NCBI RefSeq assembly: GCF_027271155.1
Contig: NZ_CP114542.1
Coordinates: 1 to 64,000 of the forward strand
From: Brevundimonas subvibrioides
GTDB taxonomy: Bacteria > Pseudomonadota > Alphaproteobacteria > Caulobacterales > Caulobacteraceae
Direction: 5' to 3'
DNA length: 64,000 nt
Position 1 is the stretch's first letter. Each line of letters begins with the position of its first letter. The notes under the pieces are model-generated. The model saw only the letters and a program-made list of their open reading frames with translations, was not told where the DNA came from and did not search any database. The translations under genes and the position numbers were made by a program. Positions 21,956-34,289 of this stretch are shown piece by piece.

Positions 21956-22696
21956 TCAGGGGCGGGAACAGACCGGGCAGCCGGGATCGGCGGTGACGCT
22001 GATTGTCCGGCTGGTCGCGGACAGGCCGTCGTAGAGCATCAGCCGACCGGTCAGGGGTTCGCCTGCGCCCGTGATCAGCTTGATCGCCTCGAGGGCCGCC
22101 ATCGCGCCGATGACGCCGGCCAGAGCGCCGACGACACCGACGCGGGCGCAGGTCTCGGCATCCGGCGGACTCTCGGGCACCAGGCAGCGGTAGCATGGGC
22201 GGCCAGCGAAGACCCCCACCTGACCGCTCCACCGTCCCAGGGCGCCCGAAACCAGCGGAACCCCTGCAGCCACGCAGGCGGCATTTACGGCGTGCCGTGT
22301 GGCGAAATCGTCCGTCCCATCCAGGACAGCATCGGTGCCGGAGATCACGGCCAGGGCATTGTCCGCGCTCAACCGATGATCCAGGGCTTCGACGCGGACA
22401 TGAGGATTGATGGCGGTCAGATGCCCGGCCGCCGCCTCGACCTTGGCGCGGCCGATGTCAGTCGTATCGAACAGGATCTGGCGCTGAAGATTGGACAGGG
22501 CGACCGTGTCGCCGTCCACGATCCGGATCGTCCCGACGCCCGCCGCCGCCAGATACAGGGCGGCTGGCCCCCCGACGCCACCCGCACCGACGATCAGAAC
22601 GGTCGCAGCCGCCAGCTTCTGCTGCCCCGGTCCGCCAATCTCGGCCAGAACCAGGTGGCGGGCGTAGCGTTCGACCTCTTCGGGAGAAAATGCCAT
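21956..22696 (-). CDS. MoeB/ThiF-family adenylyltransferase
   Basis: E1-like enzyme that adenylates the C-terminal glycine of a ubiquitin-fold sulfur carrier (MoaD or ThiS). GAGGVGG at 37-43 binds ATP; D61GDTVALSNLQRQ, Asp130 (GTDDF), zinc-binding Cys168/Cys171 and Cys240/Cys243 and the adduct Cys183 (ETCARVG) are present. 246 residues with no rhodanese domain, so it matches MoeB or ThiF. The neighbours do not decide between molybdopterin and thiamine synthesis. Confidence 0.9.
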   Translation of the reverse strand: MAFSPEEVERYARHLVLAEIGGPGQQKLAAATVLIVGAGGVGGPAALYLAAAGVGTIRIVDGDTVALSNLQRQILFDTTDIGRAKVEAAAGHLTAINPHVRVEALDHRLSADNALAVISGTDAVLDGTDDFATRHAVNAACVAAGVPLVSGALGRWSGQVGVFAGRPCYRCLVPESPPDAETCARVGVVGALAGVIGAMAALEAIKLITGAGEPLTGRLMLYDGLSATSRTISVTADPGCPVCSRP

Positions 22697-22727
22697 GGAC
22701 TCCCACTAGGCGCTGGAGCCCATGACG

Positions 22728-23129
22728 TCACGCCGCCTGTTTGATGTCGACGATCCGTTCGGCCTCACGGCCGGTCATGGTCTCCATCCGGGGCGAGCCG
22801 ATCGCCTTCAGCAGGGCCGATGGATTCCGGCTCAGGCTCATGGGCTCGCAGAAGCGACGCTCGGCGATCGGCCTGTCCACAAGAACGCGGATGTTCCTGT
22901 GACGTCGGTCTTCATGCAGCCGACGCATCAGACGGTCGATGTCGACCCGCGCGCCTTCTATCGCGTGAAGGCACCAGCCATCATGAAACAGGATGCCGCT
23001 GGTGATGTGATCGCGGCGGTTGTTGCGGCCGGCAATGCCCAGAATCTGGGCGATAGACAGTGTGGACGCTCCGGTCGAGCCGACAGCTTCGCTGACGTAG
23101 ATAAGGCGATACAGCACGAATTTACTCAA
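22728..23129 (-). CDS. BLUF-domain protein with unusual flavin pocket
   Basis: 133-residue stand-alone BLUF domain, the blue-light flavin sensor fold. LYRLIYVSEA, GRNNRRDHITSGILFHDGW, AIEG, and RHRNIRVLVDRPIAERRF align with the family. The conserved Tyr (Tyr11) and Asn (Asn37) are kept, but the essential photocycle Gln is His55 (CLHAIEG where most have LQVLEG), and the semi-conserved Trp after RRF is absent. Normal light switching may therefore be lost or altered. The start is TTG 23129, since a stop lies in frame upstream. The region is AT-richer than its surroundings. Confidence 0.85.
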   Translation of the reverse strand: MSKFVLYRLIYVSEAVGSTGASTLSIAQILGIAGRNNRRDHITSGILFHDGWCLHAIEGARVDIDRLMRRLHEDRRHRNIRVLVDRPIAERRFCEPMSLSRNPSALLKAIGSPRMETMTGREAERIVDIKQAA

Positions 23130-23260
23130 ATAACGCGGTTTACTTGGTATTATCTTGCAGCATTAACCAGTTACATTGGTGAAAATATGACGACGCCGAC
23201 TTACTGTCTTTGCACGGCTTTCGGCTTGCCGCATCGCGATCCGTTCTCCATCTGGGAGGC

Positions 23261-23830
23261 ATGAGCCAAACACATTCGACATTTCCGGACTGGCACGGCA
23301 CCACCATTCTGGCGGTGCGCAGGGGCGGCCGCACCGTCATCGCGGGCGACGGCCAAGTCTCCATGGGGCCCACCATCGTCAAGGGTGCGGCCCGCAAGGT
23401 GCGTACCCTGGCGGGCGGAAAGGTTCTGGCGGGCTTTGCCGGCGCCACGGCCGATGCCTTCACCCTGATCGAACGGCTGGAAGCCAAGCTGGAGCAGTAT
23501 CCCGACCAGCTGGCCCGCGCCTGTGTCGATCTGGCCAAGGACTGGCGGACCGACCGCTATCTGCGCCGGCTGGAGGCCATGCTGCTGGTCGCAGACAGGG
23601 ACTCCATCTTCACCGTCACGGGCGTCGGCGACGTGCTGGAACCGGAATACGGCGTCGCGGCCGTCGGGTCGGGCGGCAACTATGCCCTGGCGGCCGCCCG
23701 CGCCCTGATCGACAACACCGACCTGGACGCCGAGGCGGTGGCGCGTCGCGCCATGGCGATCGCGGCCGACATCTGCGTCTACACCAACGGCAATCTGACC
23801 GTCGAAACGCTCGGCGGAGGCCGCGTATGA
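23261..23830 (+). CDS. hslV: ATP-dependent protease subunit HslV
   Basis: Proteolytic subunit of the HslVU (ClpQY) complex, a double hexameric ring. ATG 23261 follows GGGAGG and gives 189 residues. [12 protein letters not shown] holds the N-terminal catalytic Thr exposed after propeptide removal; GDGQVSMG and [16 protein letters not shown] are family motifs. Its end overlaps hslU by 4 bases (ATGA), fixing the operon order. Confidence 0.96.
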   Translation: MSQTHSTFPDWHGTTILAVRRGGRTVIAGDGQVSMGPTIVKGAARKVRTLAGGKVLAGFAGATADAFTLIERLEAKLEQYPDQLARACVDLAKDWRTDRYLRRLEAMLLVADRDSIFTVTGVGDVLEPEYGVAAVGSGGNYALAAARALIDNTDLDAEAVARRAMAIAADICVYTNGNLTVETLGGGRV

Positions 23831-25128
23831 CCGACCTGTCCCCGCGCGAGATCGTCTCCGAGCTGGATCGCTATATCGTCGGTCAGGACGACGCCAAACG
23901 CGCCGTCGCGGTCGCCCTGCGCAACCGCTGGCGACGAAAGCGGGTGCCCGCCGATCTGCGCGACGAGGTCACGCCCAAGAATATTCTGATGATCGGACCG
24001 ACCGGCGTCGGCAAGACCGAGATCGCGCGCCGCCTGGCCCGCCTCGCCGGCTCGCCCTTCCTCAAGGTCGAGGCGACCAAATTCACCGAGGTCGGCTACG
24101 TTGGCCGTGACGTCGACCAGATCATGCGCGATCTGGTGGAGGCGGCCCTGGTCATGGTGCGTGATACCCGCCGCACCGGCGTGAGGGCCAAGGCTGAATC
24201 GGCGGCCGAGGAGCGAATCCTGGACGCCCTGGTCGGCCCGGGATCCCAGCCCGCGACCCGTGACAGCTTCAGGAAGAAGCTTCGTGCCGGAGAGATGGAC
24301 GACAAGGAGATCGAGCTGCAGCTGGCCGACACCGCCTCGCCGATCCAGGGGCTGGATATCGGCGGCGGTGGCAACGTCGGCCTGCTGAACCTGTCGGACA
24401 TGCTGGGCAAGCTGGGCGGGGGGCGGACGCGGTCGGTCAGGACCACCGTGCGCGACGCCGTGCAGCCCCTTCTGGCGGAAGAGAGCGACAAGCTGCTGGA
24501 TCAGGACAGTCTGACGCGCGAGGCCCTGCTGCTGGCCGAGAACGAGGGCATCGTCTTCATCGACGAGATCGACAAGGTCGCGGGCCGTCAGGATCGCGGC
24601 GGGGCGGACGTATCGCGCGAAGGCGTACAGCGCGACCTGCTGCCCCTGATCGAGGGCACCACGGTCTCGACCAAATATGGACCGGTGAAATCGGACCATG
24701 TGCTGTTCATCGCCTCGGGGGCCTTTCACGTCGCCAAGCCCAGTGACCTGCTGCCCGAACTGCAGGGCCGCCTGCCGATCCGCGTCGAGCTGAAAGCCCT
24801 GACCCGCGACGACTTCGTGCGCATCCTGACCGAGCCCGAGGCCAATCTGATCCGCCAGAACCAGGCCCTGCTGGCGACGGAGGACGTCACCCTGACCTTC
24901 ACGCCGGATGCGGTCGAGGCCCTGGCCGACGCCGCCGTAGCCGCCAACGGCGCGGTCGAGAATATCGGGGCCCGACGGCTGGTCACGGTGATCGAGAGGG
25001 TGCTGGAGGAGACGTCGTTCAAGGCCTCTGACCTCTCGGGCCAGACGGTCGCCTTCGACGGCGACGCGGTGCGCGGAAAGGTCGGAGACCTGTCGAAGAA
25101 TGCGGATCTGAGCCGGTTTATTCTTTGA
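23827..25128 (+). CDS. hslU: HslUV protease ATPase subunit HslU
   Basis: AAA+ unfoldase that feeds substrates to Hsl[35 protein letters not shown] is the standard start; Walker A is GPTGVGKTE and Walker [12 protein letters not shown], with an intermediate domain between them. It ends in LSRFIL, the C-terminal tail that docks into HslV. 433 residues, normal length. Followed by a hairpin repeat rather than a simple terminator. Confidence 0.96.
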   Translation: MTDLSPREIVSELDRYIVGQDDAKRAVAVALRNRWRRKRVPADLRDEVTPKNILMIGPTGVGKTEIARRLARLAGSPFLKVEATKFTEVGYVGRDVDQIMRDLVEAALVMVRDTRRTGVRAKAESAAEERILDALVGPGSQPATRDSFRKKLRAGEMDDKEIELQLADTASPIQGLDIGGGGNVGLLNLSDMLGKLGGGRTRSVRTTVRDAVQPLLAEESDKLLDQDSLTREALLLAENEGIVFIDEIDKVAGRQDRGGADVSREGVQRDLLPLIEGTTVSTKYGPVKSDHVLFIASGAFHVAKPSDLLPELQGRLPIRVELKALTRDDFVRILTEPEANLIRQNQALLATEDVTLTFTPDAVEALADAAVAANGAVENIGARRLVTVIERVLEETSFKASDLSGQTVAFDGDAVRGKVGDLSKNADLSRFIL

Positions 25129-25134
25129 TAGGTT

Positions 25135-25301
25135 CCCTCTCCCGGCGGGAGAGGGCTTGAGGCTCGTAGAGCGTAGCGATGCCACAGCCGAAAGGGTGAG
25201 GGGTGCCGCCGTGACGCTTTCGCACCTTAACCCCTCACCCTTTCGCGCAAGAACGACGGCTTCGCCGCCGTGCGCTCAAGCCCTCTCCCGGCGGGAGAGG
25301 G
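25135..25301. repeat. Nested inverted repeat between hslU and rlmN
   Basis: 27-base perfect outer arms (25135-25161, 25275-25301), each containing its own hairpin CCCTCTCCCGGCGGGAGAGGG split as CCCTCTCCC/GGGAGAGGG. A second, inner pair CGAAAGGGTGAGGGGT / ACCCCTCACCCTTTCG lies at 25189-25204 and 25230-25245. The whole can fold into one long cruciform. It separates two co-directional genes and probably ends hslVU transcription. Confidence 0.8.
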
Positions 25302-25310
25302 TTTTGTGCT

Positions 25311-26504
25311 ATGGACCCCGAACCCCTCTCCTCAGGATCACTGCCCGTGAGCGTCACGCTCGACCTGTCCCGCGTCTCCGCCTCGGCCCCCAGGGCCCCC
25401 GTCAACCTGTCCGGTCTGACGCGCGGAGCCTTGCGTCAGGCCCTGATCGACGCCGACATCTGTCCGCCGGAAAAGGCGAAGATGCGCGCCAGTCAGGTGT
25501 GGGGCTGGATCCACCATTTCGGCGTCACCGACTTCGACGCCATGACCAATATGGCCAAAGACGCCAAGGCGAAGATGGCCGCCGCCTTCACCCTCGACAG
25601 GCCCGAGATCGTCGAGCGCCAGGTCTCGGCCGACGGCACGCGCAAATGGCTGATCCGCACCGCGCCCGGCATAGAGATCGAGACCGTCTACATCCCCGAC
25701 GTGGGCCGCGCCGGCGCCCTGTGCGTGTCGAGCCAGGTCGGCTGCACCCTGAACTGCACCTTCTGTCACACGGGCACCCAGGCCCTGGTCCGCAACCTGA
25801 CGGCCGCCGAGATCGTGGCCCAGGTCCAGGTGGCCCGCGACGACCTGAACGAATGGCCGTCGCCCAAGGAAGATCGCCGCCTGTCCAACATCGTCTTCAT
25901 GGGCATGGGCGAGCCGCTGTACAATCTGGACCAGGTCTCGGACGCCATCGACATCATCTCGGACAATGAGGGCATCGCCCTGTCGCGCCGCCGGATCACG
26001 GTCTCGACCAGTGGCGTGGTGCCCCAGCTGGAGCCTTTGGGCACCCGAACCCAGGCCATGCTGGCCATCAGCCTGCACGCCACCAACGACGACCTGCGCG
26101 ACGTCCTGGTGCCGCTGAACAGGAAATACCCGTTGCAACAGCTGATGGACGGCATCCGCGCCTATCCGGGCCTTTCCAACGCCCGGCGGGTCACCTTCGA
26201 ATATGTGATGCTGAAGGGCGTCAATGACAGTCCCGACGAGGCCCGCGCCCTGGTCAAGCTGATCGAGGGCATCCCCGCCAAGGTCAACCTGATCCCCTTC
26301 AACCCCTGGCCGGGCACCGACTATGAATGCTCGGACTGGAAGACGATCGAGCGGTTCGCGGCGATCCTGAACAAGGCGGGATATGCGAGCCCGATCCGCA
26401 CGCCGCGGGGGCGGGATATCCTGGCCGCCTGCGGGCAGCTGAAATCCGAGAGCGAGAAGGTCCGGGCGAGCGCGCTCAGGAAGGCCGAGCAGGCGGCGGC
26501 TTAG
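25311..26504 (+). CDS. rlmN: Dual-specificity 23S rRNA/tRNA methyltransferase RlmN
   Basis: Radical SAM enzyme that methylates C2 of A2503 in 23S rRNA and A37 in some tRNAs. The cluster motif CTLNCTFC holds Cys145, Cys149 and Cys152; [10 protein letters not shown] and the C-terminal AACGQL, with the second catalytic Cys, are present. 397 residues from ATG 25311, which lies just beyond the repeat; GTG 25347 would give 385 and a more usual N-terminus. Overlaps the convergent membrane-protein gene by 4 bases. Confidence 0.95.
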   Translation: MDPEPLSSGSLPVSVTLDLSRVSASAPRAPVNLSGLTRGALRQALIDADICPPEKAKMRASQVWGWIHHFGVTDFDAMTNMAKDAKAKMAAAFTLDRPEIVERQVSADGTRKWLIRTAPGIEIETVYIPDVGRAGALCVSSQVGCTLNCTFCHTGTQALVRNLTAAEIVAQVQVARDDLNEWPSPKEDRRLSNIVFMGMGEPLYNLDQVSDAIDIISDNEGIALSRRRITVSTSGVVPQLEPLGTRTQAMLAISLHATNDDLRDVLVPLNRKYPLQQLMDGIRAYPGLSNARRVTFEYVMLKGVNDSPDEARALVKLIEGIPAKVNLIPFNPWPGTDYECSDWKTIERFAAILNKAGYASPIRTPRGRDILAACGQLKSESEKVRASALRKAEQAAA

Positions 26505-26929
26505 GACGGCCTGGTTCTGTCGTAGGCAACAAGACTTACCGCCCAGCCTGCGACAGCTCCCGGCGCTGCGAGCAATACAGCCGATACCAAGGCCTCCAAC
26601 GGAGCCCCGAACGTCCAGAGTGCGATGACGCCAGCTACCATGCTTCCTGCCGCGCTTGAGACTATGGCTGCGGTCACCGAGGTGCGACCGATGCGGTGCA
26701 AGATCCACCATATTGGCCCACCAATCACGGTCAGCCCCAACAGAAAGGCGGGAGTTGCCAGGACGGCAGTCGCCAGACTGGCGAAGGCGATCACCATCGG
26801 GCTTGTGTAGTCCGTGGATGCAAGCCCGCCGATCACATAGATCGCGACAATCTCTGTCGCCAGAACGAGCGCCGCAGAAGCGCTACCTGCGACCAAAGCG
26901 ACCACCCGCTGCGGCCATGACCTCAACAC
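26501..26929 (-). CDS. Small multi-pass membrane protein of unknown function
   Basis: 142 residues with four hydrophobic segments (about 8-35, 43-68, 80-102, 108-135) and short polar ends; no family recognised. Base composition is less GC-rich than its neighbours. Its ATG lies 7 bases inside the end of the desaturase gene, so it is probably translated with it; a role beside the membrane desaturase is conceivable but unsupported. Confidence 0.7.
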   Translation of the reverse strand: MLRSWPQRVVALVAGSASAALVLATEIVAIYVIGGLASTDYTSPMVIAFASLATAVLATPAFLLGLTVIGGPIWWILHRIGRTSVTAAIVSSAAGSMVAGVIALWTFGAPLEALVSAVLLAAPGAVAGWAVSLVAYDRTRPS

Positions 26930-27846
26930 TTGAAGGCATCAGCGGCAACGAGAGGCCGAGGCCCCAGAGTCTCCGGCGTCCGCACATCCCAAGCCAGTCC
27001 GGCCCGCTCCAGCATCTGGATGAACCGCCAGCCCCAGTCGCTCTGACCTGGATAGAGGCCGATCCTGGCGGAGCCCGGGTAAGCGTGGTGATTGTTGTGC
27101 CAGCCCTCCCCCATGGTTAGGACCGCCGCCCAAGGCACGTCGTGGGCCTGGACCCCCGCGTCCTTGACCAGCCAGGTTTGCGGCCCGTGCGTATGGGCCA
27201 GATGGCCGACGAACCAGTGGCCAACAACCGAAGCGGTGATCCGGGCGCAGACGCCCCACACCACGAATCCCCAGCCACCCATCAGATAGAGGACTCCCGC
27301 GATGGGCAGTTGCTGCAGTATCCAGGTGCGTTCGAGGAAGCGATAGAACCGGTCCCGTCCGATGCGGCCATAGTCGAAGGCCGGTGGATGATCGAGCACT
27401 AGACGTCCGTGCATCTGCCAGATCGCATCGACCAGCATCGGCCGACGGTTGGACAGATAGTCGTGGCAATCCGGCTGGCGCTGGGCCCAGTCGCGCAGGT
27501 CGTGGGCGCGGATCATCCAGAAGGGGCCGCTGATCCCCACGACCGTCCCGACCCAGACCAGGAAATGCTCCAGCCAAAGCGGACACTGGAAGCTGCCGTG
27601 GATCATCCGGCGGTGAAAGCCGACCGAATGACCGAGCAAAAGGCCCGCACCCGTGGTCACGACGAAGAGCGCGAGGGCGGCCGGACTGACCGTCAGGGGA
27701 CCGGCAAGCAGCGTCGCTGCCATCATCCCGCCGTTCCAGACCGAGTGAAGCGGGTCCCAGACTACGCGACCGGCGACCGGATCGCATCCCGGCGTCTCGA
27801 TCAGGCTGTTGACGGCACAGGGGTCGAGCGGGTCATGCATGGCCAA
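26923..27846 (-). CDS. Membrane fatty acid (acyl-CoA-type) desaturase
   Basis: Di-iron membrane desaturase that inserts a double bond in acyl chains. The histidine boxes HSVGFHRR (near residue 73), RAHDLRDWAQ (Asp where others have HH, as HxxxH-type variation) and HNNHH (GEGWHNNHHAYPGSAR) are spaced as in delta-9 enzymes. Four hydrophobic segments frame them. 307 residues, normal. Divergent from an ArsR-type regulator with a palindromic site between, so expression is probably controlled by that regulator. It heads a two-gene unit with the small membrane protein. Confidence 0.9.
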   Translation of the reverse strand: MAMHDPLDPCAVNSLIETPGCDPVAGRVVWDPLHSVWNGGMMAATLLAGPLTVSPAALALFVVTTGAGLLLGHSVGFHRRMIHGSFQCPLWLEHFLVWVGTVVGISGPFWMIRAHDLRDWAQRQPDCHDYLSNRRPMLVDAIWQMHGRLVLDHPPAFDYGRIGRDRFYRFLERTWILQQLPIAGVLYLMGGWGFVVWGVCARITASVVGHWFVGHLAHTHGPQTWLVKDAGVQAHDVPWAAVLTMGEGWHNNHHAYPGSARIGLYPGQSDWGWRFIQMLERAGLAWDVRTPETLGPRPLVAADAFKC

Positions 27847-27856
27847 TCCCTTCGGT

Positions 27857-27920
27857 ATTTAGGTAATGACTTAAATCATGACGCACCGCATCTGGCAAGT
27901 GGTTCGCAAATCACTTAAAT
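27857..27920. promoter_or_regulatory. Operator region between desaturase and ArsR-type regulator
   Basis: Near-perfect palindrome ATTTAGGT-aatg-ACTTAAAT (27857-27876, one mismatch) and a second half-site ATCACTTAAAT (27910-27920), only 8 bases from the regulator start. AT-rich in a GC-rich region. The arrangement fits autoregulation of the regulator and repression of the desaturase. Confidence 0.65.
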
Positions 27921-27927
27921 AGGAACC

Positions 27928-28245
27928 ATGCAACGCGTGTTCGAAGCCCTTTCCAGCCAGATCCGTCGCAAGATGCTGGCCTATCTTGCCCATACCGACC
28001 TGACGGCGGGCGAGATCGCGGCCCGTTTCGAGATCTCGAAGCCTGCTGTCTCGCAGCATCTGACCGTGCTGGAGAACGCCGGGCTGGTGACCAGCGAGAA
28101 GCGGGGCCAATTCGTCCACTACAGCCTGGTGCCCGACCATCTGGCGAACACCCTGAGCGCCTATGCCCAGGAAGTCTGCCCGGTGTCCAAGCCGCTCAAG
28201 GCCGAGAGCGCGGCCATCGCCAGGCGCAAGGGCGACCCGGCCTAG
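27928..28245 (+). CDS. ArsR-family winged-helix regulator
   Basis: 105-residue DNA-binding regulator: VFEALSSQIRRKMLAYLAHTDLTAGEIAARFEISKPAVSQHLTVLENAGLV is a full winged helix of the ArsR/HTH_20 type. No metal-binding Cys pair is seen in the recognition helix, so the inducer is not a heavy metal by this sign; a single Cys (EVCPVS) is near the C-terminus. Divergent from the desaturase and a likely controller of it. Its stop overlaps the end of argJ. Confidence 0.88.
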   Translation: MQRVFEALSSQIRRKMLAYLAHTDLTAGEIAARFEISKPAVSQHLTVLENAGLVTSEKRGQFVHYSLVPDHLANTLSAYAQEVCPVSKPLKAESAAIARRKGDPA

Positions 28246-29648
28246 CTCCGATAATCCCCGTTGATCTCGATGTAGCCCTTGGTCAGATCGCAGGTCCAGA
28301 CGGTGGCGGAGGCGCGGCCTGAGCCGACGTCGACGCTGATCTCGATCTCCGATTTCTTCATATAGGCGCTCATCTTTGCCTCGTCGTAGGTCGGGGACAC
28401 CGCTCCATCGACGGCCGCGACGTTGGGCCCAAAGCGGATCGCCAGGTGGTCGCGGTCGACGGGTTCCTCGGTCTTGCCGACGGCCATGACGACGCGGCCC
28501 CAGTTGGCGTCCTCGCCGGCGATGGCGGTCTTGACCAGGGGGCTGTCGGCGATCGACTTGGCGAGCTTCCTCGCCGAGGCGGGGCTGGCGGCTCCGTCCA
28601 CGGTCACGCGCACGAACTTGGTCGCGCCCTCGCCGTCGCGGACCAGCTGGTGCGCCAGGTCGAGCATGACCTTTTCCAGCGCGGCGCTGAACTCCTTCAG
28701 CCGCCGGTCGCCCAGACGGCCGATGCGGGGCGCGCCCGAGGCCCCCGTGGCGAACAGCAGGCAGGTGTCATTGGTCGAGGTGTCGCCGTCGACCGTCACC
28801 GAGTTGAAGGTCGTGCGCACATGCAGGCCCAGCATGGCCCGCAGGACATTCGGATGGATGCTGGCGTCGGTGACGATGAAGGCCAGCATGGTGGCCATGT
28901 CCGGCGCGATCATGCCCGAACCCTTGGCGATCCCCGCGATGCGCACCTTGACCCCGTCGATCCGGGCCTCGGCATAGGAGCCCTTGGGGAAGGTGTCGGT
29001 GGTCATGATGCCCAGACCCGCCGCCGCCCATTGCTCGGTCGGAGGGGTGTCGCCATCGAGCCTGGTCTCCACCTCGCCGAGCCTGGCCGCGATCTTCCTG
29101 TCGTCCAGCAGGACACCGATCACCCCGGTCGAGGCCAGCATGACGTCGCGCTGGCGACAACCGAACCGCTTGGCCACCTCGGAGGCCGTGCGACGGGCCG
29201 CATCGGCCCCAGCCTTGCCGGTGAAGGCATTGGCGCAGCCCGCGTTGACCACCAGGGCGCGCACGTCCTCGCCGCCGCTCGCGCCGTCCAGCTGGCGCTT
29301 GCACCAGTCGACGGGCGCCGAGCCGACCTTGTGGCGGGTGAAGACGCCGGCGCAGGTCGTGCCCCGCGCGAAACGGAACACCACCAGGTCGTCGCGCTCG
29401 TGCTTGTAGAAGCCGGCGCGGGCGGTGGTGATCTCCACGCCGCCGACCGGCGGAATGGTCGGGAAGGGCACAGCCAGGGGCGAAACCTTCAGGCCGGGCT
29501 TGCCGGGCGCGGCCGACGCCGCGGCGGGCGTCGCCGCGTGGGACTGGGTCGCCTTGCGGATGGCGGCGGCAAACGGGTCCAGCGCCTTTTCGAACGCCTG
29601 TTCGATGGCCTTGCCGGTCGAGACGGGCTTTTTCGGACCGGCGCTCAT
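28242..29648 (-). CDS. argJ: Bifunctional ornithine acetyltransferase/N-acetylglutamate synthase
   Basis: Arginine biosynthesis enzyme that recycles the acetyl group between N-acetylornithine and glutamate. GCANAFTGKAG, STGVIG and KGSGMIAPDMATMLAF are signatures; the last contains the autocleavage site Ala252/Thr253, with Thr253 becoming the nucleophile. 468 residues, about 50 more than most ArgJ because of an Ala-rich N-terminal extension (residues 1-50). It overlaps the upstream PpiC gene by 4 bases, so the two are co-translated. Confidence 0.95.
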   Translation of the reverse strand: MSAGPKKPVSTGKAIEQAFEKALDPFAAAIRKATQSHAATPAAASAAPGKPGLKVSPLAVPFPTIPPVGGVEITTARAGFYKHERDDLVVFRFARGTTCAGVFTRHKVGSAPVDWCKRQLDGASGGEDVRALVVNAGCANAFTGKAGADAARRTASEVAKRFGCRQRDVMLASTGVIGVLLDDRKIAARLGEVETRLDGDTPPTEQWAAAGLGIMTTDTFPKGSYAEARIDGVKVRIAGIAKGSGMIAPDMATMLAFIVTDASIHPNVLRAMLGLHVRTTFNSVTVDGDTSTNDTCLLFATGASGAPRIGRLGDRRLKEFSAALEKVMLDLAHQLVRDGEGATKFVRVTVDGAASPASARKLAKSIADSPLVKTAIAGEDANWGRVVMAVGKTEEPVDRDHLAIRFGPNVAAVDGAVSPTYDEAKMSAYMKKSEIEISVDVGSGRASATVWTCDLTKGYIEINGDYRS

Positions 29649-30598
29649 TGGGCGGTCGCCGTCCGGGCGGGCGCGGGCGCTGTCGGCGCAGGCGCAGGGG
29701 TCGTCGGCGCGGCCACGCGCGGGGCCGATGCGGGCTCCTGGGGCGCATTGCCCTCGGCGGCCAGCAGCACATCGACCCGGGCCTTGCCGCGCAACTCCTC
29801 CAGCAGCTGGCGCACGCCTTCGTAGGTCAGATAGCGAACGATCTGGGGGCGGGCCTGATCCAGCGTCGGCGGGCTCTCGCGGCGGCGGTCCTCGACCCGC
29901 AGCACGGCCCAGCCGCCCTCGGTCTGGAACGGGCCGACCGTCGATCCGGCCGGGGCGTCGCGAAGCGCGCTGGCATAGGCCTGGGGCATGACGTCGGCGG
30001 TCGAATAGCCGAGGTCACCGCCCGAGAACCGCGTGGCCTCGTCGATCGAGCGTTCCTGGGCCACGGCCTCGAACGACGCCCCCTGCCCCAGGATACCCAG
30101 CACGGCGTCGGCCTCCGGCCGGGTGCGCGACAGGATCAGGCGGACGCGGATCTCCTCGGACGTGCGGGCCAGGCCCAGCTGTTCCTGGTACAAGGTCTGG
30201 ACGGACTGGTCGTTGATGCGGCCGTTGACCTCGTTCTCGACCAGCATGTCGCCCAGGATCCGCTCGCGGGTGGCCTCCAGCCGGCGCTGGGCCAGGGGGG
30301 AATTGTCGAGCCCACGCCGCTCGGCTTCGCGGGCCAGCAGTTTCTGGTCCACCACCTCGTCCAGCACGCGCCGGAACAGGTTGGAGGTGATGTCCAGTGG
30401 CTCGCCCTCGCCCACCAGCCCCTGCGCCACGGCCTCGCGCTTCACGTCCGACGCCCAGATGGTCTGGTCCTGCACCCTGGCCACCGCCCGGTCGCCCGGT
30501 TCCGGCGGCTGGTCGTTACCGCCACCACGCCCGCAGGCGGCAAGCGCCAGAACCGCAGTGAGGGCCAAAAAGGTGAGAGGGTGGCGTGAATGTCGCAT
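29645..30598 (-). CDS. PpiC-type peptidyl-prolyl isomerase lipoprotein
   Basis: Periplasmic or outer-membrane folding catalyst. The signal sequence ends in the lipobox LAAC (Cys21). Residues 45-130 are a SurA-like N-terminal helical region. The parvulin core covers about 140-245 ([58 protein letters not shown]). The last 40 residues are Pro/Ala/Thr-rich and disordered. Divergent from secA, which fits a shared envelope-export theme. Confidence 0.9.
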   Translation of the reverse strand: MRHSRHPLTFLALTAVLALAACGRGGGNDQPPEPGDRAVARVQDQTIWASDVKREAVAQGLVGEGEPLDITSNLFRRVLDEVVDQKLLAREAERRGLDNSPLAQRRLEATRERILGDMLVENEVNGRINDQSVQTLYQEQLGLARTSEEIRVRLILSRTRPEADAVLGILGQGASFEAVAQERSIDEATRFSGGDLGYSTADVMPQAYASALRDAPAGSTVGPFQTEGGWAVLRVEDRRRESPPTLDQARPQIVRYLTYEGVRQLLEELRGKARVDVLLAAEGNAPQEPASAPRVAAPTTPAPAPTAPAPARTATAQ

Positions 30599-30828
30599 CG
30601 GACGCTCCGTCCCGACTGAAGGGGTCCAAACGCCGGGCCGAAAAGCCCCTCGCGTTGACAGGGGTATGGCCGGTGCTTAAGTCCCGCCTGCGCCCAAGTC
30701 GAGGGGTTTTCGATCGTATGCGCGGCGTGTTTCGCCGCCTCGTCCGGCAGCCACTCGCGCGGCGTTCCTCGACGCCCGTTCAGGGCTTTTCCAGAGCTAT
30801 CGACCGCTCGACCGTTTCCGGACCGCCC

Positions 30829-33684
<2,856 letters not shown>

Positions 33685-33723
33685 CGCCGACCCTGTGGTA
33701 GTCTTTGTCCAGCGAGGATCGCC

Positions 33724-33993
33724 ATGGGCAAGCACGAAACCATTACCGCCGAGCTCGACGAAGACGTTTATGCGGACCTCGAAGCGGCGGTGGCCGCCGG
33801 CGAGTTCACCTCGGTCGCTGAAGCATTGGCGATGATTGTCAGCGAATGGGTTGCCGCGCGACGCTTCGAAAGCCCCGAAGAGATCGCCCGCATCCGTGCG
33901 TTGATCGAGGAAAGCCGGGCTGATCCTCGGCCCAGCATTCCGGCCGAGGACGTTTTCGCTGAGCTTGAGGCCCGCTACGCCGATCCGGCGTGA
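33724..33993 (+). CDS. ParD-like antitoxin
   Basis: 89-residue ribbon-helix-helix-type antitoxin: ETITAELDEDVYADLEAAVAAGEFTSVAEALAMIVSEWVAAR followed by an acidic tail (AEDVFAELEARYADPA) that should cover the toxin. 39 bases after secA. Stop and toxin start overlap (GTGA). The second such pair in the window, with a different sequence from the 6278 antitoxin. Confidence 0.87.
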   Translation: MGKHETITAELDEDVYADLEAAVAAGEFTSVAEALAMIVSEWVAARRFESPEEIARIRALIEESRADPRPSIPAEDVFAELEARYADPA

Positions 33994-34289
33994 GAGTCCG
34001 CTTCGCAGCCGTTGCTCGCCAGGAGTTGGTCGAGGTCGGCGATTACATCGCGATCGACAATCGATCAGCCGCGCGCCGCTACGTCGCTGGATTGAAGACG
34101 CACTGTGAAGCCCTCAGGCATTTTCCGAGACGTTTCACCGCATGCCCTGAGTTTGGTAGCGGTCTGCACAGGACGCGTTACCGTTCGCACGACATCTATT
34201 ATTCTGTCCAAGGCGAGATCGTGCTGGTCGAACGGATCGTCCACGCCATGCGAGACACCTCGACCCTCTCTTTCAAACGGCGCGAATGA
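33990..34289 (+). CDS. RelE/ParE-family toxin
   Basis: 99-residue toxin: VRFAAVARQELVEVGDYIAIDNRSAARRYVAGLKTHCEAL, then PRRFTACPEFGSGLHRTRYRSHDIYYSVQGEIVLVERIVHAMRD, the standard ParE/RelE strand-helix pattern. GTG start at 33990, overlapping the antitoxin. The end overlaps the next gene by 4 bases (ATGA), which is unusual because that gene is metabolic. Confidence 0.87.
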   Translation: MRVRFAAVARQELVEVGDYIAIDNRSAARRYVAGLKTHCEALRHFPRRFTACPEFGSGLHRTRYRSHDIYYSVQGEIVLVERIVHAMRDTSTLSFKRRE

